Assembly: GCA_011800805.1 (NCBI GenBank)
Contig: MPNW01000003.1
Location: 23,007 to 87,006, forward strand
Source of the DNA: Hirudo medicinalis
Lineage: Eukaryota > Annelida > Clitellata > Hirudinida > Hirudinidae
Length of the DNA stretch: 64,000 nt
Direction of reading: 5' to 3'
Within the stretch, counting starts at the first letter, position 1. The number at the start of each line of letters is the position of its first letter. The notes below the pieces were generated by a model. The model did no database searches, was not told the DNA's origin, and was given only the letters and a program-made list of their open reading frames with translations. The translations under genes were made by a program, and so were the position numbers. Below are positions 13,001 through 24,865 of the stretch, one piece after another.

Positions 13001-16000
13001 CCCTGATTATGAACAGAAAAAAGGTTGTCCAAAATAATCTGGACAAATTGAACAACCTATTAGAGTGGTGTCGAATGGCTTTCAAGCCTGCGAAATCCAG
13101 AAGTCTCGCCCTGGTCAGAGGGGAAATTCGCAGGGACATGTTCTTCGATGTGGTGGAACAGCGAATCCCCACATCATCCGAAGAACTGGTAAAAAGTCTC
13201 GGAAGGGTTTTCGACGAATCTCTCACCGACAAGAGTATGAGAGGCGCCATACTCCAACAAACCATCGAGGTACTGCAAGCGATCGAGGCGGCACCGCTCT
13301 AAGGGCGTTTCAAAGTTTGGTTGCTCCAGTTCGTGCTCCTTCCAAGACTGCTCTGGGCATCTATGAGATTGGTTTGTCAGTGGTCGAGAAACTGGAAAGG
13401 AATGTTAACCGATACACCAAAAAATGGCTGGGCCTTCCTCCAGCGCTGTCATCGGTTGCCCTCTACAGCAGGATCACGAGCCTGCGACTGCCATTAAGGT
13501 CCAGCATGGCAGAGTACAAGCTCTCCAAAATAAGAATGCAGTGGATGCTCAACAACTCCGCGGAGAGCAGGATCCTCGAAGTTAAGCCACTACTCAGATC
13601 TGGAAGGAAATTCCGAGCGAAGAATGAGATCGACGAATCAGTAGCCGAGCTGATGTTCGAAGAAGTGAGAGGTCCTACCCAGACGGACCGTCATGCGGTT
13701 GGATGGAACAACCTGCCAAATGCTCCCAGGTGAGCTCATCACGCAGAGCCATTATGATTAGCCAGGAAAGGAGGCGAAAAGTGGAACAAGACTGAGTCGC
13801 GAGGGGGGTCCAGCAATCACAGCAGGGTAAATGGACAACGTGGGAAGACATAATGCAACGACCCCTTACCTGGAGCGATATATAGAAGATGTCCCCGCTC
13901 CGACTTGCCTTCGCGATAAGGTCAGTCAACGACCAGTTGCCCTCCAGGAATTTGCAGAAGTGGGGTTTGACTAAAACATAAATAATTTGGAAGACACCAA
14001 ATGCGGGCTCTGTGGCGAAACCGAGACACTGCATCACGTACTCAGCAATTGCACGTATGCCCTTGCCAATGGTCGGTACACATGGCGACATAACCAGGCC
14101 GCAAAAGCAGCAGTCTCCAAAGCAAACTCGCGCACGATCGCAAAGCAGCGAAAGATTTATTTCTTGCGCGAGGGCTTCGCACACCTCTGAAGAGAGAGAT
14201 GTCAAACTCCCAGGCGAGACATTCTTGCAGAGGCAAACGACTGGACCATAGCAGCCGACCTAGAAGGGATGACGCACTACCCACAGGTGCTGATAGAAAG
14301 TGGCAAGAGGCCGGACTTGGTGCTCGTGTCGTCGACGGATGCCATCATTCTGGTGGAGCTGACGGTACCGTGGGAGGATAGGCTTCAATACAACAACGCG
14401 CTCAAAGCGGATAAATATGCAGATCTGTCGATGGACCTGGAAGCGAAGGGATACCGGACAGACCTCTTTCCCATCGAGGTTGGCGCAAGGATTGGACTGT
14501 CTAGCCGAGAGAGAACGAAAGCTATGACAAGGATGTCTGAGGCCTGCAGGGACCGGCCCAAAGAGAGCCTCTCATAGCCGACGGTAAGCGTTAGGTTCCG
14601 AAGGATAAAAACCGACAGGGACATCCGGCTGATCACCGGATGCGGCCCGCCCCCCGAAAACGTCAGGAGATTCAAACATTTGAAGACGGGAACCTCCTCT
14701 GAGGAGCTCCAAGGTGGAATATTAAGAAATAATTTGATGTTGTAGCACAGTGCCAATAATTTTAAAATAATGCACTATTTAAAAAGTGGTATGTGAAGTT
14801 CGTTTTAAAAGTAGAAATTACTTGCAACCAGGAGAGTGTTTGAAGTTGAACCTCATGATTTGTCGATTTGAATCGGAAAAGAGCGAACTGAAAAATCTCT
14901 TCACTTTTGAATGAGGATGCATTCAAACCCATGTCAAATAATTTCCTAACAAAAATAAATAATCTTCTGTTCGTAACAGGTTAGTAATAAAAAAATTAAT
15001 CACATTTTTATGTACTCATTTATGTACATTTTTATGTACTCATTAAATACTGAATGATTCGATGTTTAATAAAGTTGTTGATGTTCCAACCTCAAGAGAA
15101 TCTTAAATTCACTCAAGTCATGTTCGAGAACTTCACTCCTGATTGATTCAAGCCAAAAAGGCATGATATAGTTCCAACACTTTGTATTTAAATGCAATTC
15201 TGTTAAATCAGGATCATCAACACAAATTTAAAATGCCACCCAAACCTCAAGTGAGATTACATTGAAAGGAATGAGGCACAACAATTGGTTCAAGCCTTCT
15301 TTGATCTGCAATGTTCTGCTTGACATAGCATCACTAAATTGAAATAAATTTCTTTTATTAAGGAATTTAAAAGTAAATAAAATATTAAAAATAATAACTA
15401 ATAACTAGTTGTTTTAAAAATGATGGTTTTAATTTTGCTGGGAATGTTTTAATTAGTTACAGGAGTTTAAGAATTATGTCATAAATTATGTCATAAATCC
15501 ATTACAACCAATAAGCATTACTCACTAGCACGAAGCAACTTTGAAACACTCGAGTGGATGAGGAAGGAGACAAGCAGTAACAATGTCTCCATGGTTTTCC
15601 AAAATATCATCCATCCATTGGCATAGATACTGACAGATATAATAAATAGCATACAAAATAACAACAACAATAATAGATTCTGCTGTGGTTAATCTTAAAA
15701 TTCAGGGCCAATTACTGACCACTTGGTTGCATGTATTAAAGTAGCCTAACATAATAATATTCAAATATCCTGGGCATTGGTTAAGGCTTTTGCTGCAGTG
15801 CTCCATTAGGAGTTCAATTCCTAGCCAATCGAAAAGCTTTCTGTAACTAACTAATATTCAGCATTTTTAAAATCAATTCAAGAATTCACTTTCAAAAGAT
15901 ATTCACAAAATGTCAAAATAGCCAGCACTTTTAGAAAAATATGCTACCTTGGATTTGAGACGGTCCAACGCATTTCCAACAACATCTACAATTAAAAATA

Positions 16001-19000
16001 AAATTAAAGATTTAAATGAAGTCAATGTGAAATAGTTTGTAAAAGCTGGAAATCTAAATGATGACATAACCACAAACTCATGTCAAGCATAATGTTACTT
16101 AACTAAGATATGACAGCTACTTTAACTTACTGTCCTTCAAATATGTTGTTGCATCAAACCAGTGAAACAAAGCTGACAGTAAATGTCCCAAAATTTCCTT
16201 AAAAAATGAAAGCAATGTTTTGTAAATTAAATTTTATTGATTAACAGAAAATCAAATTGTGGCTTGAATGAAACAACTTCAGAAATGCTGAATATTTTTT
16301 GTGCATTTTGTTGGGTTTTTTTTCATAATTTGTTATTTAAATAAATTAATGATGAAATTAGATCAAGAGGCATGAAACTAACAAATGAAATGTCATTCTT
16401 AACAGGGACAAGTTGCACGAGTAACCAGACACCGTATCTGCTCAGCAATTTCTTGTGGTCCCCATCAGCATCCTCATCCAGGTGGAGTCTTCCCCTGTCA
16501 TCCCCCATCTCCAGCAATCTTTTATCCTCCAAATTCTCAGTCTCTTTCAGTAAGCTAAAAACCATTTCATAATTATTTTAATAAAATCTCTCAAAGCCTC
16601 CCTGACATTAATTCATCAAAAACAATGTTCAATACAATTGTTTTATGAATTTCAAACATCCCAAGTTCTTAAAATATGTTTTTGGTGTGGCACTTGAAAA
16701 GAAGTTCAGTTTGCAACCTGACAATTGAATCCACCAAGAGAACTCTGAGGTTTGGGTCTGCAGTCCAAAGAGAAGGTGGAGTGAGGTGGAATATGTGGTT
16801 TGAATCAGGTTCGTGGCGAGAGAGGTGACACTCTTCACACAGTCTCATTGGACGTTGGTCATTGAAGAGTATGCACGGAACCGAGAAACAGGTGCAGATG
16901 GCCATTTTTTGGTCAACATTTTTTGTAAAACATTCCTGAAATTTACCTTTAAAATAAAAAGTGATCACCTAGATTGTTTTAATTGTTTGCAATTTAAACC
17001 TCATTTTCACAATAGAGCTCCATTCTCTCTATTCTTCGAACTACATAATACAGCTGCTCCACAACATCCTTTGGAAGTTCATCAACACATGATTGACACA
17101 TATGGATAGGAAGGACAGTGGTGTCTTGTACAAGTCGAGGGTCCAGACATGACTATTGAAAAGTGTGAATGATTTTTATGTGCTTTTTATTCATTCTGAT
17201 TTCAAAATGTCTTCACCATGTATCTATTGTGCAATAATATTCATGTTTTAATGCAGCTATTCGTGAATGTTATCAAACCAACATTACGATCCAAAGAGAG
17301 ATTGATTTTGTAAAATTAAATAAGGTTGAACGTTGTTGAAATAAACAAACTTTGACAGCAGCAACACATCGATTGTTCAAGCATTTACTTTTCTGACACA
17401 GAATTGTACCCCGAGCTTTAAGAATACAAAAAATACTTAAGCCTTTGAAATATGTTTATCACGTTTAAATATTAAGCCAATAACATAAAATAAAAAAAAT
17501 CAAGCCACTGTAATTAATTTATGAATAATTAGAAAAAATAAAATTGCATAAAAATAACAACTCTTCAAATCACCTTTGTTGGTATATGCAAATTAAATCA
17601 ATAAATTATATGAAAATTAAACAGATTGAATTTTCATGCCACCGAACAAAAATAAAATGCTTAAAGCAAAAATAAAGCTAAAGCTTTAATAATAACATTT
17701 AATTACTCACCTGCAAACTCAAACCCTGATGCAAGCAAATTTACAAGTTCATGTGTATATTTCTAATGCCTTCTAACATTTCCACACTCTTCACATATTT
17801 TACATGTTAATACAAAACATAAATGTGCTCAACAGTTAATGCTGTTTCATTCTTAACTGAAATTATTGAACATTTATCAGCAAAAAACAATCACCGATGT
17901 AAGTCCCATGGAGACCCGTTCGATCGAAGTGGATGGGAGTGAGTTGAGGCCAAAAGTAAAACAACAAATGAGCTGCTGGACCCCTGGCTGCTGAGGTTCC
18001 ATAAGCAATGATGCACATGAGGTCCTGAAAACAATTTTCAAGTGTGACTTATTCACCGTCTTTAGTTATGCTATTTCGTTAACATTAAAATAAATAGATA
18101 TTATTAAAATAAATAATGTAGATATTAATGATAAGAACAAGATTTACTGTAAAGACATCTTTCTTCAGTGACATCAAGCACTCCACAATCATTGAATGAT
18201 ATTCTGAAAGGCAATTGCAAAGATGGCAAATATTTACTTATGTTTTATTTTAAAGACAAATACGGTTGGATCTACCAACCCTTAGCAACAGCAAATTGAA
18301 AGACAATCATGAGTATGGAGGGAATCGAGTCAGCAACATAGGAAGGAAAGCCATCTGACTTGGTCTGGGCTGCTTCAACGTATTGGATCACTCATTAATA
18401 ATTTTAATAATTTCTCAATTAATGGAGATTAAAGCTAATACAATAATGCTTAATAAAGTTTAATAAAAAAATGAATTTATGGAAAAAATATTCCATATAA
18501 AAACGATAAAGTTACAGCAGACGATGGAATGAGATATTGATTATTCAAGTGAATAATTAACCGAGTGTAATTGGCAGCAGGTTGGTGCAGAGGAGCATGA
18601 GGATGTCTCGATGAAGACTTGCAGGGAAAGAGGTGAGGGTTGAGGCCACCAAGCAGGGCAAGGTGTCGAGGATCTGTGAACTCAAGAAAGGAGCCAAGCA
18701 TCCAATGACTCCCAACAATGATTCTCCAAGGGCTAAAGAAAGCATTTAAGAATGATATTTAATTGTGGTTACAAAGCTCTGAAGAAATCTTTACGGCCTC
18801 ACATTTTGCTTTGATACCATCATCTTTATTTCTCTTTAGTAGCTTACTTAATTAAAATATTTTTAAAATATGTTCAGTATTTGTTACAAATATAAATACT
18901 GTTTTGTCTAAAGTCATTTTATTACCATGTTGACCAGTCGTGATAAATGGAGCAGCATCAATGATGGACACAACAGTTTCATAAAGATGCAAGTAGTCAA

Positions 19001-19479
19001 GTTCTGGAAACACTTGAAGACAATCTCTGTCAGTCCGTCTTCTGACAAATAATTCCTTTGTTGACATTGGCACATCCTTCAGAACCCTACAGATAATTAT
19101 CTCAATCACTTAATAATATAATGTGTTTATTAGCACAATTAAACAAATGTAGCCACATTTCCCTGCATTTACAAAAAGAATTTATATTTAAGAAGTTTAT
19201 AATGTCAATGTTTTCTTGGAGGAGGAAATTTTATTAACGTTATTATTAACGTTTTATTATTTCATTACAAGAATATAACTATAAAGATGCAATGCTCTCA
19301 TAAATGGTTGTCTCTTTAACTAACCCAATCAAAGTTTGAGAGAAATACTTAAGGGTATTAGCAATATCTGTCCCATTTGGTAGAGGTAAAACAGAGTTCA
19401 CTATTCTTGAATGGTAATCTTTGAGATTTCTTATCTTGGCAGTGACTGTATCAGAAATTATTAAGCGAAATCGAAGCAT
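1061..19479 (-). CDS. unc79: Protein unc-79 homolog (NALCN channel complex auxiliary subunit), many exons
   Basis: Reading leftwards on the minus strand, a chain of short exons matches the UNC-79 family from N- to C-terminus. UNC-79 is a very large HEAT-like scaffold that, with UNC-80, supports the sodium-leak channel NALCN/NCA in neurons. The start at 19479 gives the family N-terminus (motif PNGTDIANTLKYFSQTL, about 19318-19370). Recognisable blocks follow at about 18.92-19.09, 18.56-18.73, 17.90-18.03 (YGTS...FYFWPQL), 17.01-17.15 and 16.69-16.94 kb (Cys-rich, MRLCEECH). Others lie at 16.39-16.56 (YGVWLLVQL), 15.53-15.63, 15.08-15.34, 14.82-14.93, 11.40-11.71 (CYLIMLDVLLKQ), 9.73-9.95 and 8.93-9.43 kb (SWDFFFNKLDVLCLEAQ). 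The series continues at 6.96-7.15 (LEPYVRISWLQSLLVILYK), 2.53-2.75 (ILCWLLLSSLMHSA) and 1.98-2.05 kb (VLHMSSLFHAF). The last exon ends QSSTATQFYAV then stop at 1061-1063, the family C-terminus. An acidic Asp/Glu-Lys run precedes CYLIMLDVLLKQ. Exact borders of many exons are not resolved. Confidence 0.93.
2110..2370. repeat. Possible degenerate SINE / tRNA-like repeat remnant in an unc-79 intron
   Basis: A stretch beside an unc-79 exon has a B-box-like core (GTTTGAAACCC near 2190), then CCTTGGGAAGGAGCGCTATT, an (TTAT)n run, and a second GTGCTATATAAATGAA motif near 2340. GCGCTATATAAAT-type endings are common in tRNA-derived SINEs of many animals. The call rests on these short motifs only. Confidence 0.3.
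7236..7353. repeat. AT-rich imperfect tandem repeat (ATTATGATATTATGTTAT-like unit)
   Basis: Several diverged copies of a unit containing TTATTATGATATTATGTT(A/G)TG. It lies in an unc-79 intron just before the exon encoding the VVFNAYISGLAKV block, close to its 3' splice side on the minus strand. No coding content. Confidence 0.6.
11822..14750 (+). pseudogene. R2/HERO-like non-LTR retrotransposon (RT + CCHC finger + restriction-like endonuclease), frameshifted
   Basis: A block with clearly higher GC content than its surroundings, antisense within an unc-79 intron. The reading frame breaks repeatedly, but the pieces follow the usual order of single-ORF non-LTR elements. First comes a basic Arg/Lys-rich N-terminal part (11.85-12.18 kb). 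Next is the start of reverse transcriptase with motif SAPGPNGVPYLLYKK (about 12.32-12.38 kb). The longest piece (12304-13302) carries the core RT: WLDLANAYGSVPHQLL, then FMDDTTL, where YADD/FADD catalytic aspartates are expected. A thumb-like part (KKWLGLPPALSSVALY, near 13.43 kb) follows. Then come a CCHC-type finger C-x2-C...H-x4-C (CGLCGETETLHHVLSNC, about 14.0 kb) and a restriction-like endonuclease core RPDLVL...VELTVPW (14.30-14.38 kb), ending at a stop at 14575-14577. Finger plus restriction-like endonuclease after the RT is diagnostic of the R2/R4/HERO group. The frameshifts and stops imply it is dead. Its ends are approximate. Confidence 0.9.
12304..13302 (+). CDS. Reverse transcriptase core fragment of the R2/HERO-like element
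   Basis: This is the longest open frame of the retroelement, with no independent start. Its first residues are out of frame with the preceding SAPGPNG motif, which lies in the frame of 12186-12440. It holds RT palm motifs: a fingers motif (LNQFRPISLLF), motif A (WLDLANAY, where the Asp binds metal), a region with GCMISPSLSVLAM corresponding to motif B, and motif C (FMDD). It closes with the post-palm KSLGRVFDESL segment. The frame then shifts and the thumb continues in the frame of 13065-13733. It is a fragment and is unlikely to be expressed as an enzyme. Confidence 0.85.
   Translation: MRGKRETDQRQDPTEFPISYTKRCPKTLYLLHSLIQRAWSSATVDDEWKKAEGVYIPKEKDSKGLNQFRPISLLFLHYGIEAHVELRGHFSPKERHSRCIRLSLLHTSMIWEAIQRAKRSRLSLYIMWLDLANAYGSVPHQLLWKTLEAHHVPQPVIHILQEYFSGFVMRFFTKTYTTRWVPVGIAFGCMISPSLSVLAMQILLKAAGSNIPEAHIGKGVYMPPIKAFMDDTTLIMNRKKVVQNNLDKLNNLLEWCRMAFKPAKSRSLALVRGEIRRDMFFDVVEQRIPTSSEELVKSLGRVFDESLTDKSMRGAILQQTIEVLQAIEAAPL
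15780..15845 (+). repeat. tRNA T-arm-like (B-box) sequence, possible SINE relic
   Basis: Contains TTAGGAGTTCAATTCCTAG, a T-arm-like hairpin with the loop GTTCAAT, preceded by a weak A-box-like stretch. No complete cloverleaf can be folded by eye, so it is not called a tRNA gene. It sits in an unc-79 intron. Confidence 0.3.
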
Positions 19480-20068
19480 GTATTGGACTGATCATTTAAA
19501 GAATCATGTAACTAACATGTAGCAGCTCTTGTAGCCATCTGATGTAAAAATTTTGTTTTTGATAAGTTTTCGTTTAGTCTACGATTTGAATTCAGAAACG
19601 GCTGGAACGAAGTCTTCTAATGAACGCTCATCCAAACACACATTGCCTCGGACACCACTGCACTAACACCAGAAGCAAGCTGTGCAGTTCGAGCAATCCG
19701 GAAAACAAATTAGCATATTCATCAACAGGTTAATATATTCATCGCGGCTGTTGCATAAATAATCAATGAGAGATTCTTTGATAAAAGTTTCAGACATTTA
19801 TTTGACCCAGATGCAGTGTAAGATAGTAAACAAAATCTTCAAATCATAGGGCAATTCTACATCAAAATCAAATGGTCATTTGCTCGCTCGACTTGGAAAG
19901 CCTTTGAAAGCCCGCTTAAGTTAATACGAAAGATTAGATGGAATGCAGTGTCGAAAAATTGAGAGTTTAAGCTGTTTACAAAACAGGCGACATTAAACGG
20001 GCAAATTTCTCTGGCAGCATTAAAATTTGATTTAGACAATCCTTTAGCTTGACGGATTAAGTCCTTCG

Positions 20069-20241
20069 TGCGGCAACAACGACAAATGATTGTGTTACAA
20101 CCTTTATTTATAACAACGACGACAGTGTTCCGACTCTCTGACTGCTGGATAGCAGCGTAGCGATGTAGCCGCTTATCGTCTGCCTATGAACGCGTCACCT
20201 CATGCTACTTAATCGTCTGCATAGGGATGTGCGATCCTACA
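20069..20241 (-). repeat. LTR copy (3' LTR in minus orientation)
   Basis: Left member of the LTR pair, TGCGGCAACAACGAC through GATCCTACA. It differs from the right copy by many substitutions and small indels, so the insertion is old. Confidence 0.65.
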
Positions 20242-20922
20242 TTATTCCCAACCAGAGAGCAGCAGGCGAACGAATTGATCAAGCTGCGTAATCTTCGAGT
20301 TTCTTGGGCCAGTGAATTCTTCGTCCGGATTTTGTCTTCAGTTGAGCTGGTGATGTTTCAGGGTTAGCAGTCGCTCTGGCTTTCATCCTTGTTGTCTCGG
20401 CAGATGACGTTCTGGATGTTGTTGCTGGATTGGATGTTGATAGTGTTGAAGTTTGGGGAAAACCGCTAGCTTCAGTCTGTCGATAGAGACAGTGTCACTG
20501 CGACCAAGTTGCTCCTGATCATTTGTGAAAGTTGAGTTGCTCTGCAACGAATTGTCTGGACATTTTGGTTGATAGGGCGATGATATCCTTGACGAAGTGC
20601 TGGTGATGTCGTGGGCCTCCAGTGTCGTTGAAGTGGCCGTTGATGTTTATTGAGATTGAAGTAGTAAGTTGAGTTGAGGAGTTGAGGTTGAAGCCGTGTT
20701 GTCCGGTGCATAGTCAATGCCGTGGCCTCTCAAATCTTAGTTGTGCATTCTGTCGCTGAGAGTCATCACTTGAAGATTTTTCTCTGTTCTTTGCCATATA
20801 TGTTAACGCTACAGATGAAATTCTGTTGTGGCAAGTTCTTCGTCTGAGTTGTTGTTCGTCTGGATCACCGATATGCAGATGAAATCCAGTTGTAGTTGCG
20901 TGTTCTTAGGAGTCACCAATTT

Positions 20923-21107
20923 TGTAGTGGCAGCGACGAATGACGGCGAAGGGACAACTGTGTTACAACCGTTATTTACAACAACGACGCCAATGTTCCG
21001 ACTACATAACTACTGGATAGCTGCTTGGCGACGCAGCCGATTATTGTCTGTGTGGACGCTTCACCTCATGCAACCTACTCGTCTGCATAGGGATGTGCGA
21101 TCCTACA
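20923..21107 (-). repeat. LTR copy (5' LTR in minus orientation)
   Basis: Right member of the pair, TGTAGTGGCAGCGACGAATG through GATCCTACA. The candidate primer-binding site abuts its left edge at 20910-20922. Confidence 0.65.
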
Positions 21108-23940
21108 TTCCACAGCCATAAATGATGAGAATGACGGGTTTATGGAAATTACTAATTGCCTTTCCTTTGCAATGCATTTAATTCTGCCGCATCTTTGCAG
21201 GCAAATCTCAGCCACCATTTTTAAGCACATAGAATAATTTAGTCTGTCATGATTTCGATTACTATGTGGTTTCAATGTTTTCTAAACTTTCTGCATAATT
21301 CATTTGCTTTATAACTTTATAAATATTTTCTTCTTCATTGTATTAGATTTATTTGCGTTATCTTTGATTTTGTTAGAGATTTGTGTTTGCCTCCATTCAG
21401 CGAATATTATTCGAAATAACTAATTTTTTTTTAATTACAGTGACTTATAATTGCTTTTTGTAATAAATATTTCATAATTGCTGTCCCGCATTTAAATAAA
21501 TAGATGTTATGTAGAATCGAACTGGTTTGAGCAATTCTTAAAATCCTAAGATCAGCTGAGGCGAACATGTCTACGAATAGCCTTACAAGTTTCACCATGC
21601 CACCAGCAGCGGAGTACAGTCATGCTTAGTTAAATTTGCAATTTACACATATAATCATGCAATCACGTTATTTATTAAAGCCTGAACGGCCTTATTGTAC
21701 GATAATTTCGCCAGAAACGATTAGTTCATCTTGTAATTTTCTTCCAGTGCTTCAAGCATTGCGCCGTCATTAAAAATTTACAATCCCAGGCATGTGAGAT
21801 ACGAGTGCAAATGAAGCAGAAGTTTCGGCGAACATAGGAGCCCTATGGATAATAAAAACAATTTATATGGTTGACCCTCTGAAATAAATCTTTTCCAGTT
21901 GAAGTGACTCCATCGGTGAGATGGCAGAAAAAATCAGTCGAGTGACTCGTCAGTCCTGGAGGCTGATAATGAGAACCTTTCATTTCCATCAATACTGAGC
22001 TGGGAAATGTGCACAGGAACTCTGCAGGAAGTTTGTCCTTTAATCCCGCAGGCATTCAATTGAAATCACAGATCTGAGTCAAGTTGAGGACCCGTTGATG
22101 CAGAAAAGTTGCTGTGTTGTGATTATTTTGGAATTTTAATCAATTTAATATAGTAATCAAAACAGATTCGGTGAGATCGCTCTTTGCAATAAAGTAAATG
22201 CGAGGTTTACGAAAATCTAGCAAGAAAAGTTGAGTTCGTGCCAAGATTCCTGGAAGCTGTTTCCATCAAATCGTGGTGGAAAAACGTGACCCCTTCACTT
22301 ATATAAGTCTAAGAAAACCATTAGAGATTCATGTCAAATCCTTTCCAATAATCCTTGAGGTGCTTCGAAATTTTTAAATTCAAAATTTCACCGTTTATAA
22401 ATAGAATTAAATCTCTGAGCAGTTTGTTAGACTTTTAATTTTAAACTTTTATTGAAAGCTGATAAAATAATATTTTAAAATAATTAAACGTAAGTTAATT
22501 GAAGTTGGGACCATAAATCACACATAACTCGTGGAATACTCGGATTCATTCTTGGTTTTATGACAAAGGTTTAGAAGAAAAATTTGATTTGGCAAAGTGG
22601 GAATTAATAGTTAGTTGGGTGTGAAATTGTAATTTCTTACGGATAAAACAACAATAATGTTTGTGTTAAAAACTCTGAAATCAGTCATAAAAAAGATAAA
22701 TTTTTGAATTTTGTTCAGAAGAGATATGTAATAAAATTGCTGTTAAAAACTACATCCATTTTTGTCGCATTAAGGCCTCGTGTTTCCGGTCATCTCATAA
22801 AAACTTCGAGTTGCTGATGTTTTCCGTAAAAAATATTTTTATCCGAAGCCTCATTTGCGGGCTTTAGAGCATCATGATGAAATGACTTGAATCCATTCAT
22901 AAACGGAAAGCCCTCATTTTGTTTGTTCTAACCTCCGTGAATGACGTCTAACATAAAAAAAAAAGTTTTGAGTTCATTAAAAATTCCGATTTAAAATTTA
23001 AATAGTTTGTTTCAGACACTCCCAATAAATTCACTGTTGAATTCATGTTCCTCGACAAATATCAAACAGACGAATATTTCATTACTTGATCTTTGTGTGA
23101 GTTCTTTTACTCTAATCATCTTTTTCCTACTGGTTTGACGTTTATTCGACAAGCATACCATGCGTCTCTTTGGTTTCAAAAGCCAGAGGAATCTTTTTGT
23201 TTACCCTTTTAAAAGCACCATGTCCTCCTCTTGACTTAAATGGAAAAGAAATTTAAGAGCCCATCCAACAAGTTACTTAAGGTGACCCCTTCAATAATTT
23301 ACAGTTAGTTCTCTCATCGACTTAATGGAGTTTTCGCGAATGTTCCTTTCTAGAAACGAAAAATGATGCAGAAAAAGCAGATTGAAAGATTTATAGAAAC
23401 ACAAATATCAGTTGGGAAGCAATTCATGATCAGTTTGGGACTCGAATTCCGGACGAGCATCTGGCTGTTTGGGAGTTCTACATGGATTTGCGAGGCACGT
23501 ACAAGACTTGCACACGTCGTATTTTCACTCCTCACACCTGCTCCACGTGCATGGAAAGCACATCCTTTCTCCTCTTTCTATTCGACATTGGCTTTTCATC
23601 CCCACGACACTCGTGACAAGAAGACTCGCAAATTAATTCATCAAAGAGAAAAATGGTCCGGCGATGGCTGGTTTATCAGCACTGTTGAAGCAGAAGTTTG
23701 AAGGTGCTCATTGAAATGTTAAACGGCCACTATCGCGCGGACTAAAGCGGAAGTGGAATTGTATGTGGTACGGTTTGTTTCTTTTCGTTCTGAAGCTCCG
23801 GAAAAAGCGGCTTGAAAGATGAAGGCGATGCCACGAGTTTTCTTTGCACGACGCAAGTGAAATATTTATGCAAACTTACTGTGACAAACGGGCAAATTTA
23901 AAAGAGGCGATGTACGGATAACACATGATTCGAAGCAATT
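21108..23940. other. Intergenic, no gene seen
   Basis: AT-rich sequence. Open frames here (for example 23363-23701 on +) lack recognisable domains or splice context and look like chance. It probably holds upstream sequence of the chloride-channel gene. Confidence 0.5.
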
Positions 23941-23948
23941 TGTAGCTA

Positions 23949-24060
23949 TGGTTCGTTTGTCTATTTCCTTTTACGTGTTTTTTACAATACTCGTCGACTT
24001 CAACTCACAAGCTCTTCGTCAGTATAGAAGGAAACACTTGCCGTTGACTGACCATAACAG
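23949..24060 (+). CDS. Candidate first (signal-peptide) exon of the glycine-receptor-like channel
   Basis: An ATG at 23949 opens about 37 codons: MVRLSISFYVFFTILVDF, a good hydrophobic signal-peptide core, then a polar mature start (SQALRQYRRKH). It ends at an AACAG|GTTTGT donor near 24060. It is on the same strand as, and about 6.7 kb upstream of, the first certain channel exon. Cys-loop subunits begin in just this way, with a signal peptide and a short variable segment. The exon that should join it to 30768 was not located, so the link is inferred. Confidence 0.4.
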
Positions 24061-24865
24061 GTTTGTCCTTCACAATGTTTACTTGATTTCTCGGTTCATC
24101 AATGATTAATGTTGATGAATTTTAGGTTATTGGTTGCACTTTAGTAGTTAAAACAATACCTCACTAAATCCATATTTATTGTTATTGTCCCGCAAAAATA
24201 ATTTCTCGTTAATTGGACAAGATTTTGATGAGTTGCAAATAACATTCATGAGAAGTACTCAAGTGAATTAAACCGAACGCACTCGTTTCAGGAAAACTAA
24301 AATTATGAGAGTGTAGGAGTTTTAAATATTCATCATGGACTTATAAATATTCATCGCCTGGCAGATGTATTCCCAAAAGAAGGGGAATGAGATGAAGAGT
24401 GGCCGAGGAAAGAGTAACATTTGGAGTTAGTGACGTCCATCAGGGTCCTGCACTCGCATTGCAGCTAGCGGTGGTACACGTGATCGATCCTGTGTTATTG
24501 ATTGGCTGTTTGGTTGGAACTATAAATAATTAGCCTTTCCATGGATGAATGCATCATTATCTTCTGTGAATCCTTGCACTACTTCGAATCAACAAATCAC
24601 CGACATTTTTCTGGACCTCCCAGTTTCCTGGAGATCATCCGATAGTAAAAACTATGACCTAATGACGAGTCATTACCTTTTTATAGAGGTAAAACACTTA
24701 TCTTTTTGACAAGAACATCAGCGAGAATGGGTATCAAGGTATGACCACGTTAACTTAATGCCGTGTTTACTTTTAGACTTATTTCTTCACGGAAAGTCTT
24801 CCTTCAACATTTTTGTGCCATGACAATGATTAATTGGGTGGCACCTGCGCAGATTGGAATGTAAT

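Larger units (their letters stand above)
20069..21107 (-). mobile_element. Short non-autonomous LTR element (TRIM-like), about 1.04 kb
   Basis: Two diverged direct repeats of about 173 and 185 bp (20069-20241 and 20923-21107) flank about 680 bp. On the plus strand each starts TG and ends GATCCTACA, the TG...CA ends of LTRs. Shared blocks include TGTGTTACAACC, ACAACGACG and GTCTGCATAGGGATGTGCGATCC. In minus orientation the 5' LTR is followed directly by AATTGGTGACTCC, a plausible primer-binding region, and GGTTGGGAATAA precedes the other LTR as a weak polypurine tract. The inner part encodes no gag or pol that I can recognise. No target-site duplication is evident. It lies just upstream of the unc-79 start. 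Confidence 0.7.

Noticed and set aside
12783..13265. Minus-strand 160-codon frame inside the retroelement
   Set aside because: It is antisense to the reverse transcriptase core, which explains its openness. No independent features.
13675..14205. Minus-strand 176-codon frame
   Set aside because: It is antisense to the retroelement's C-terminal region. No domain.
23363..23701. Plus-strand 112-codon frame
   Set aside because: No recognisable domain, no splice context and ordinary composition. Likely chance.
24577..24690. Candidate missing second exon of the channel (open frame ending ATAGAG|GTAAAA)
   Set aside because: No acceptor precedes the open part. The one usable AG gives a stop in the required phase, and the peptide lacks channel motifs.
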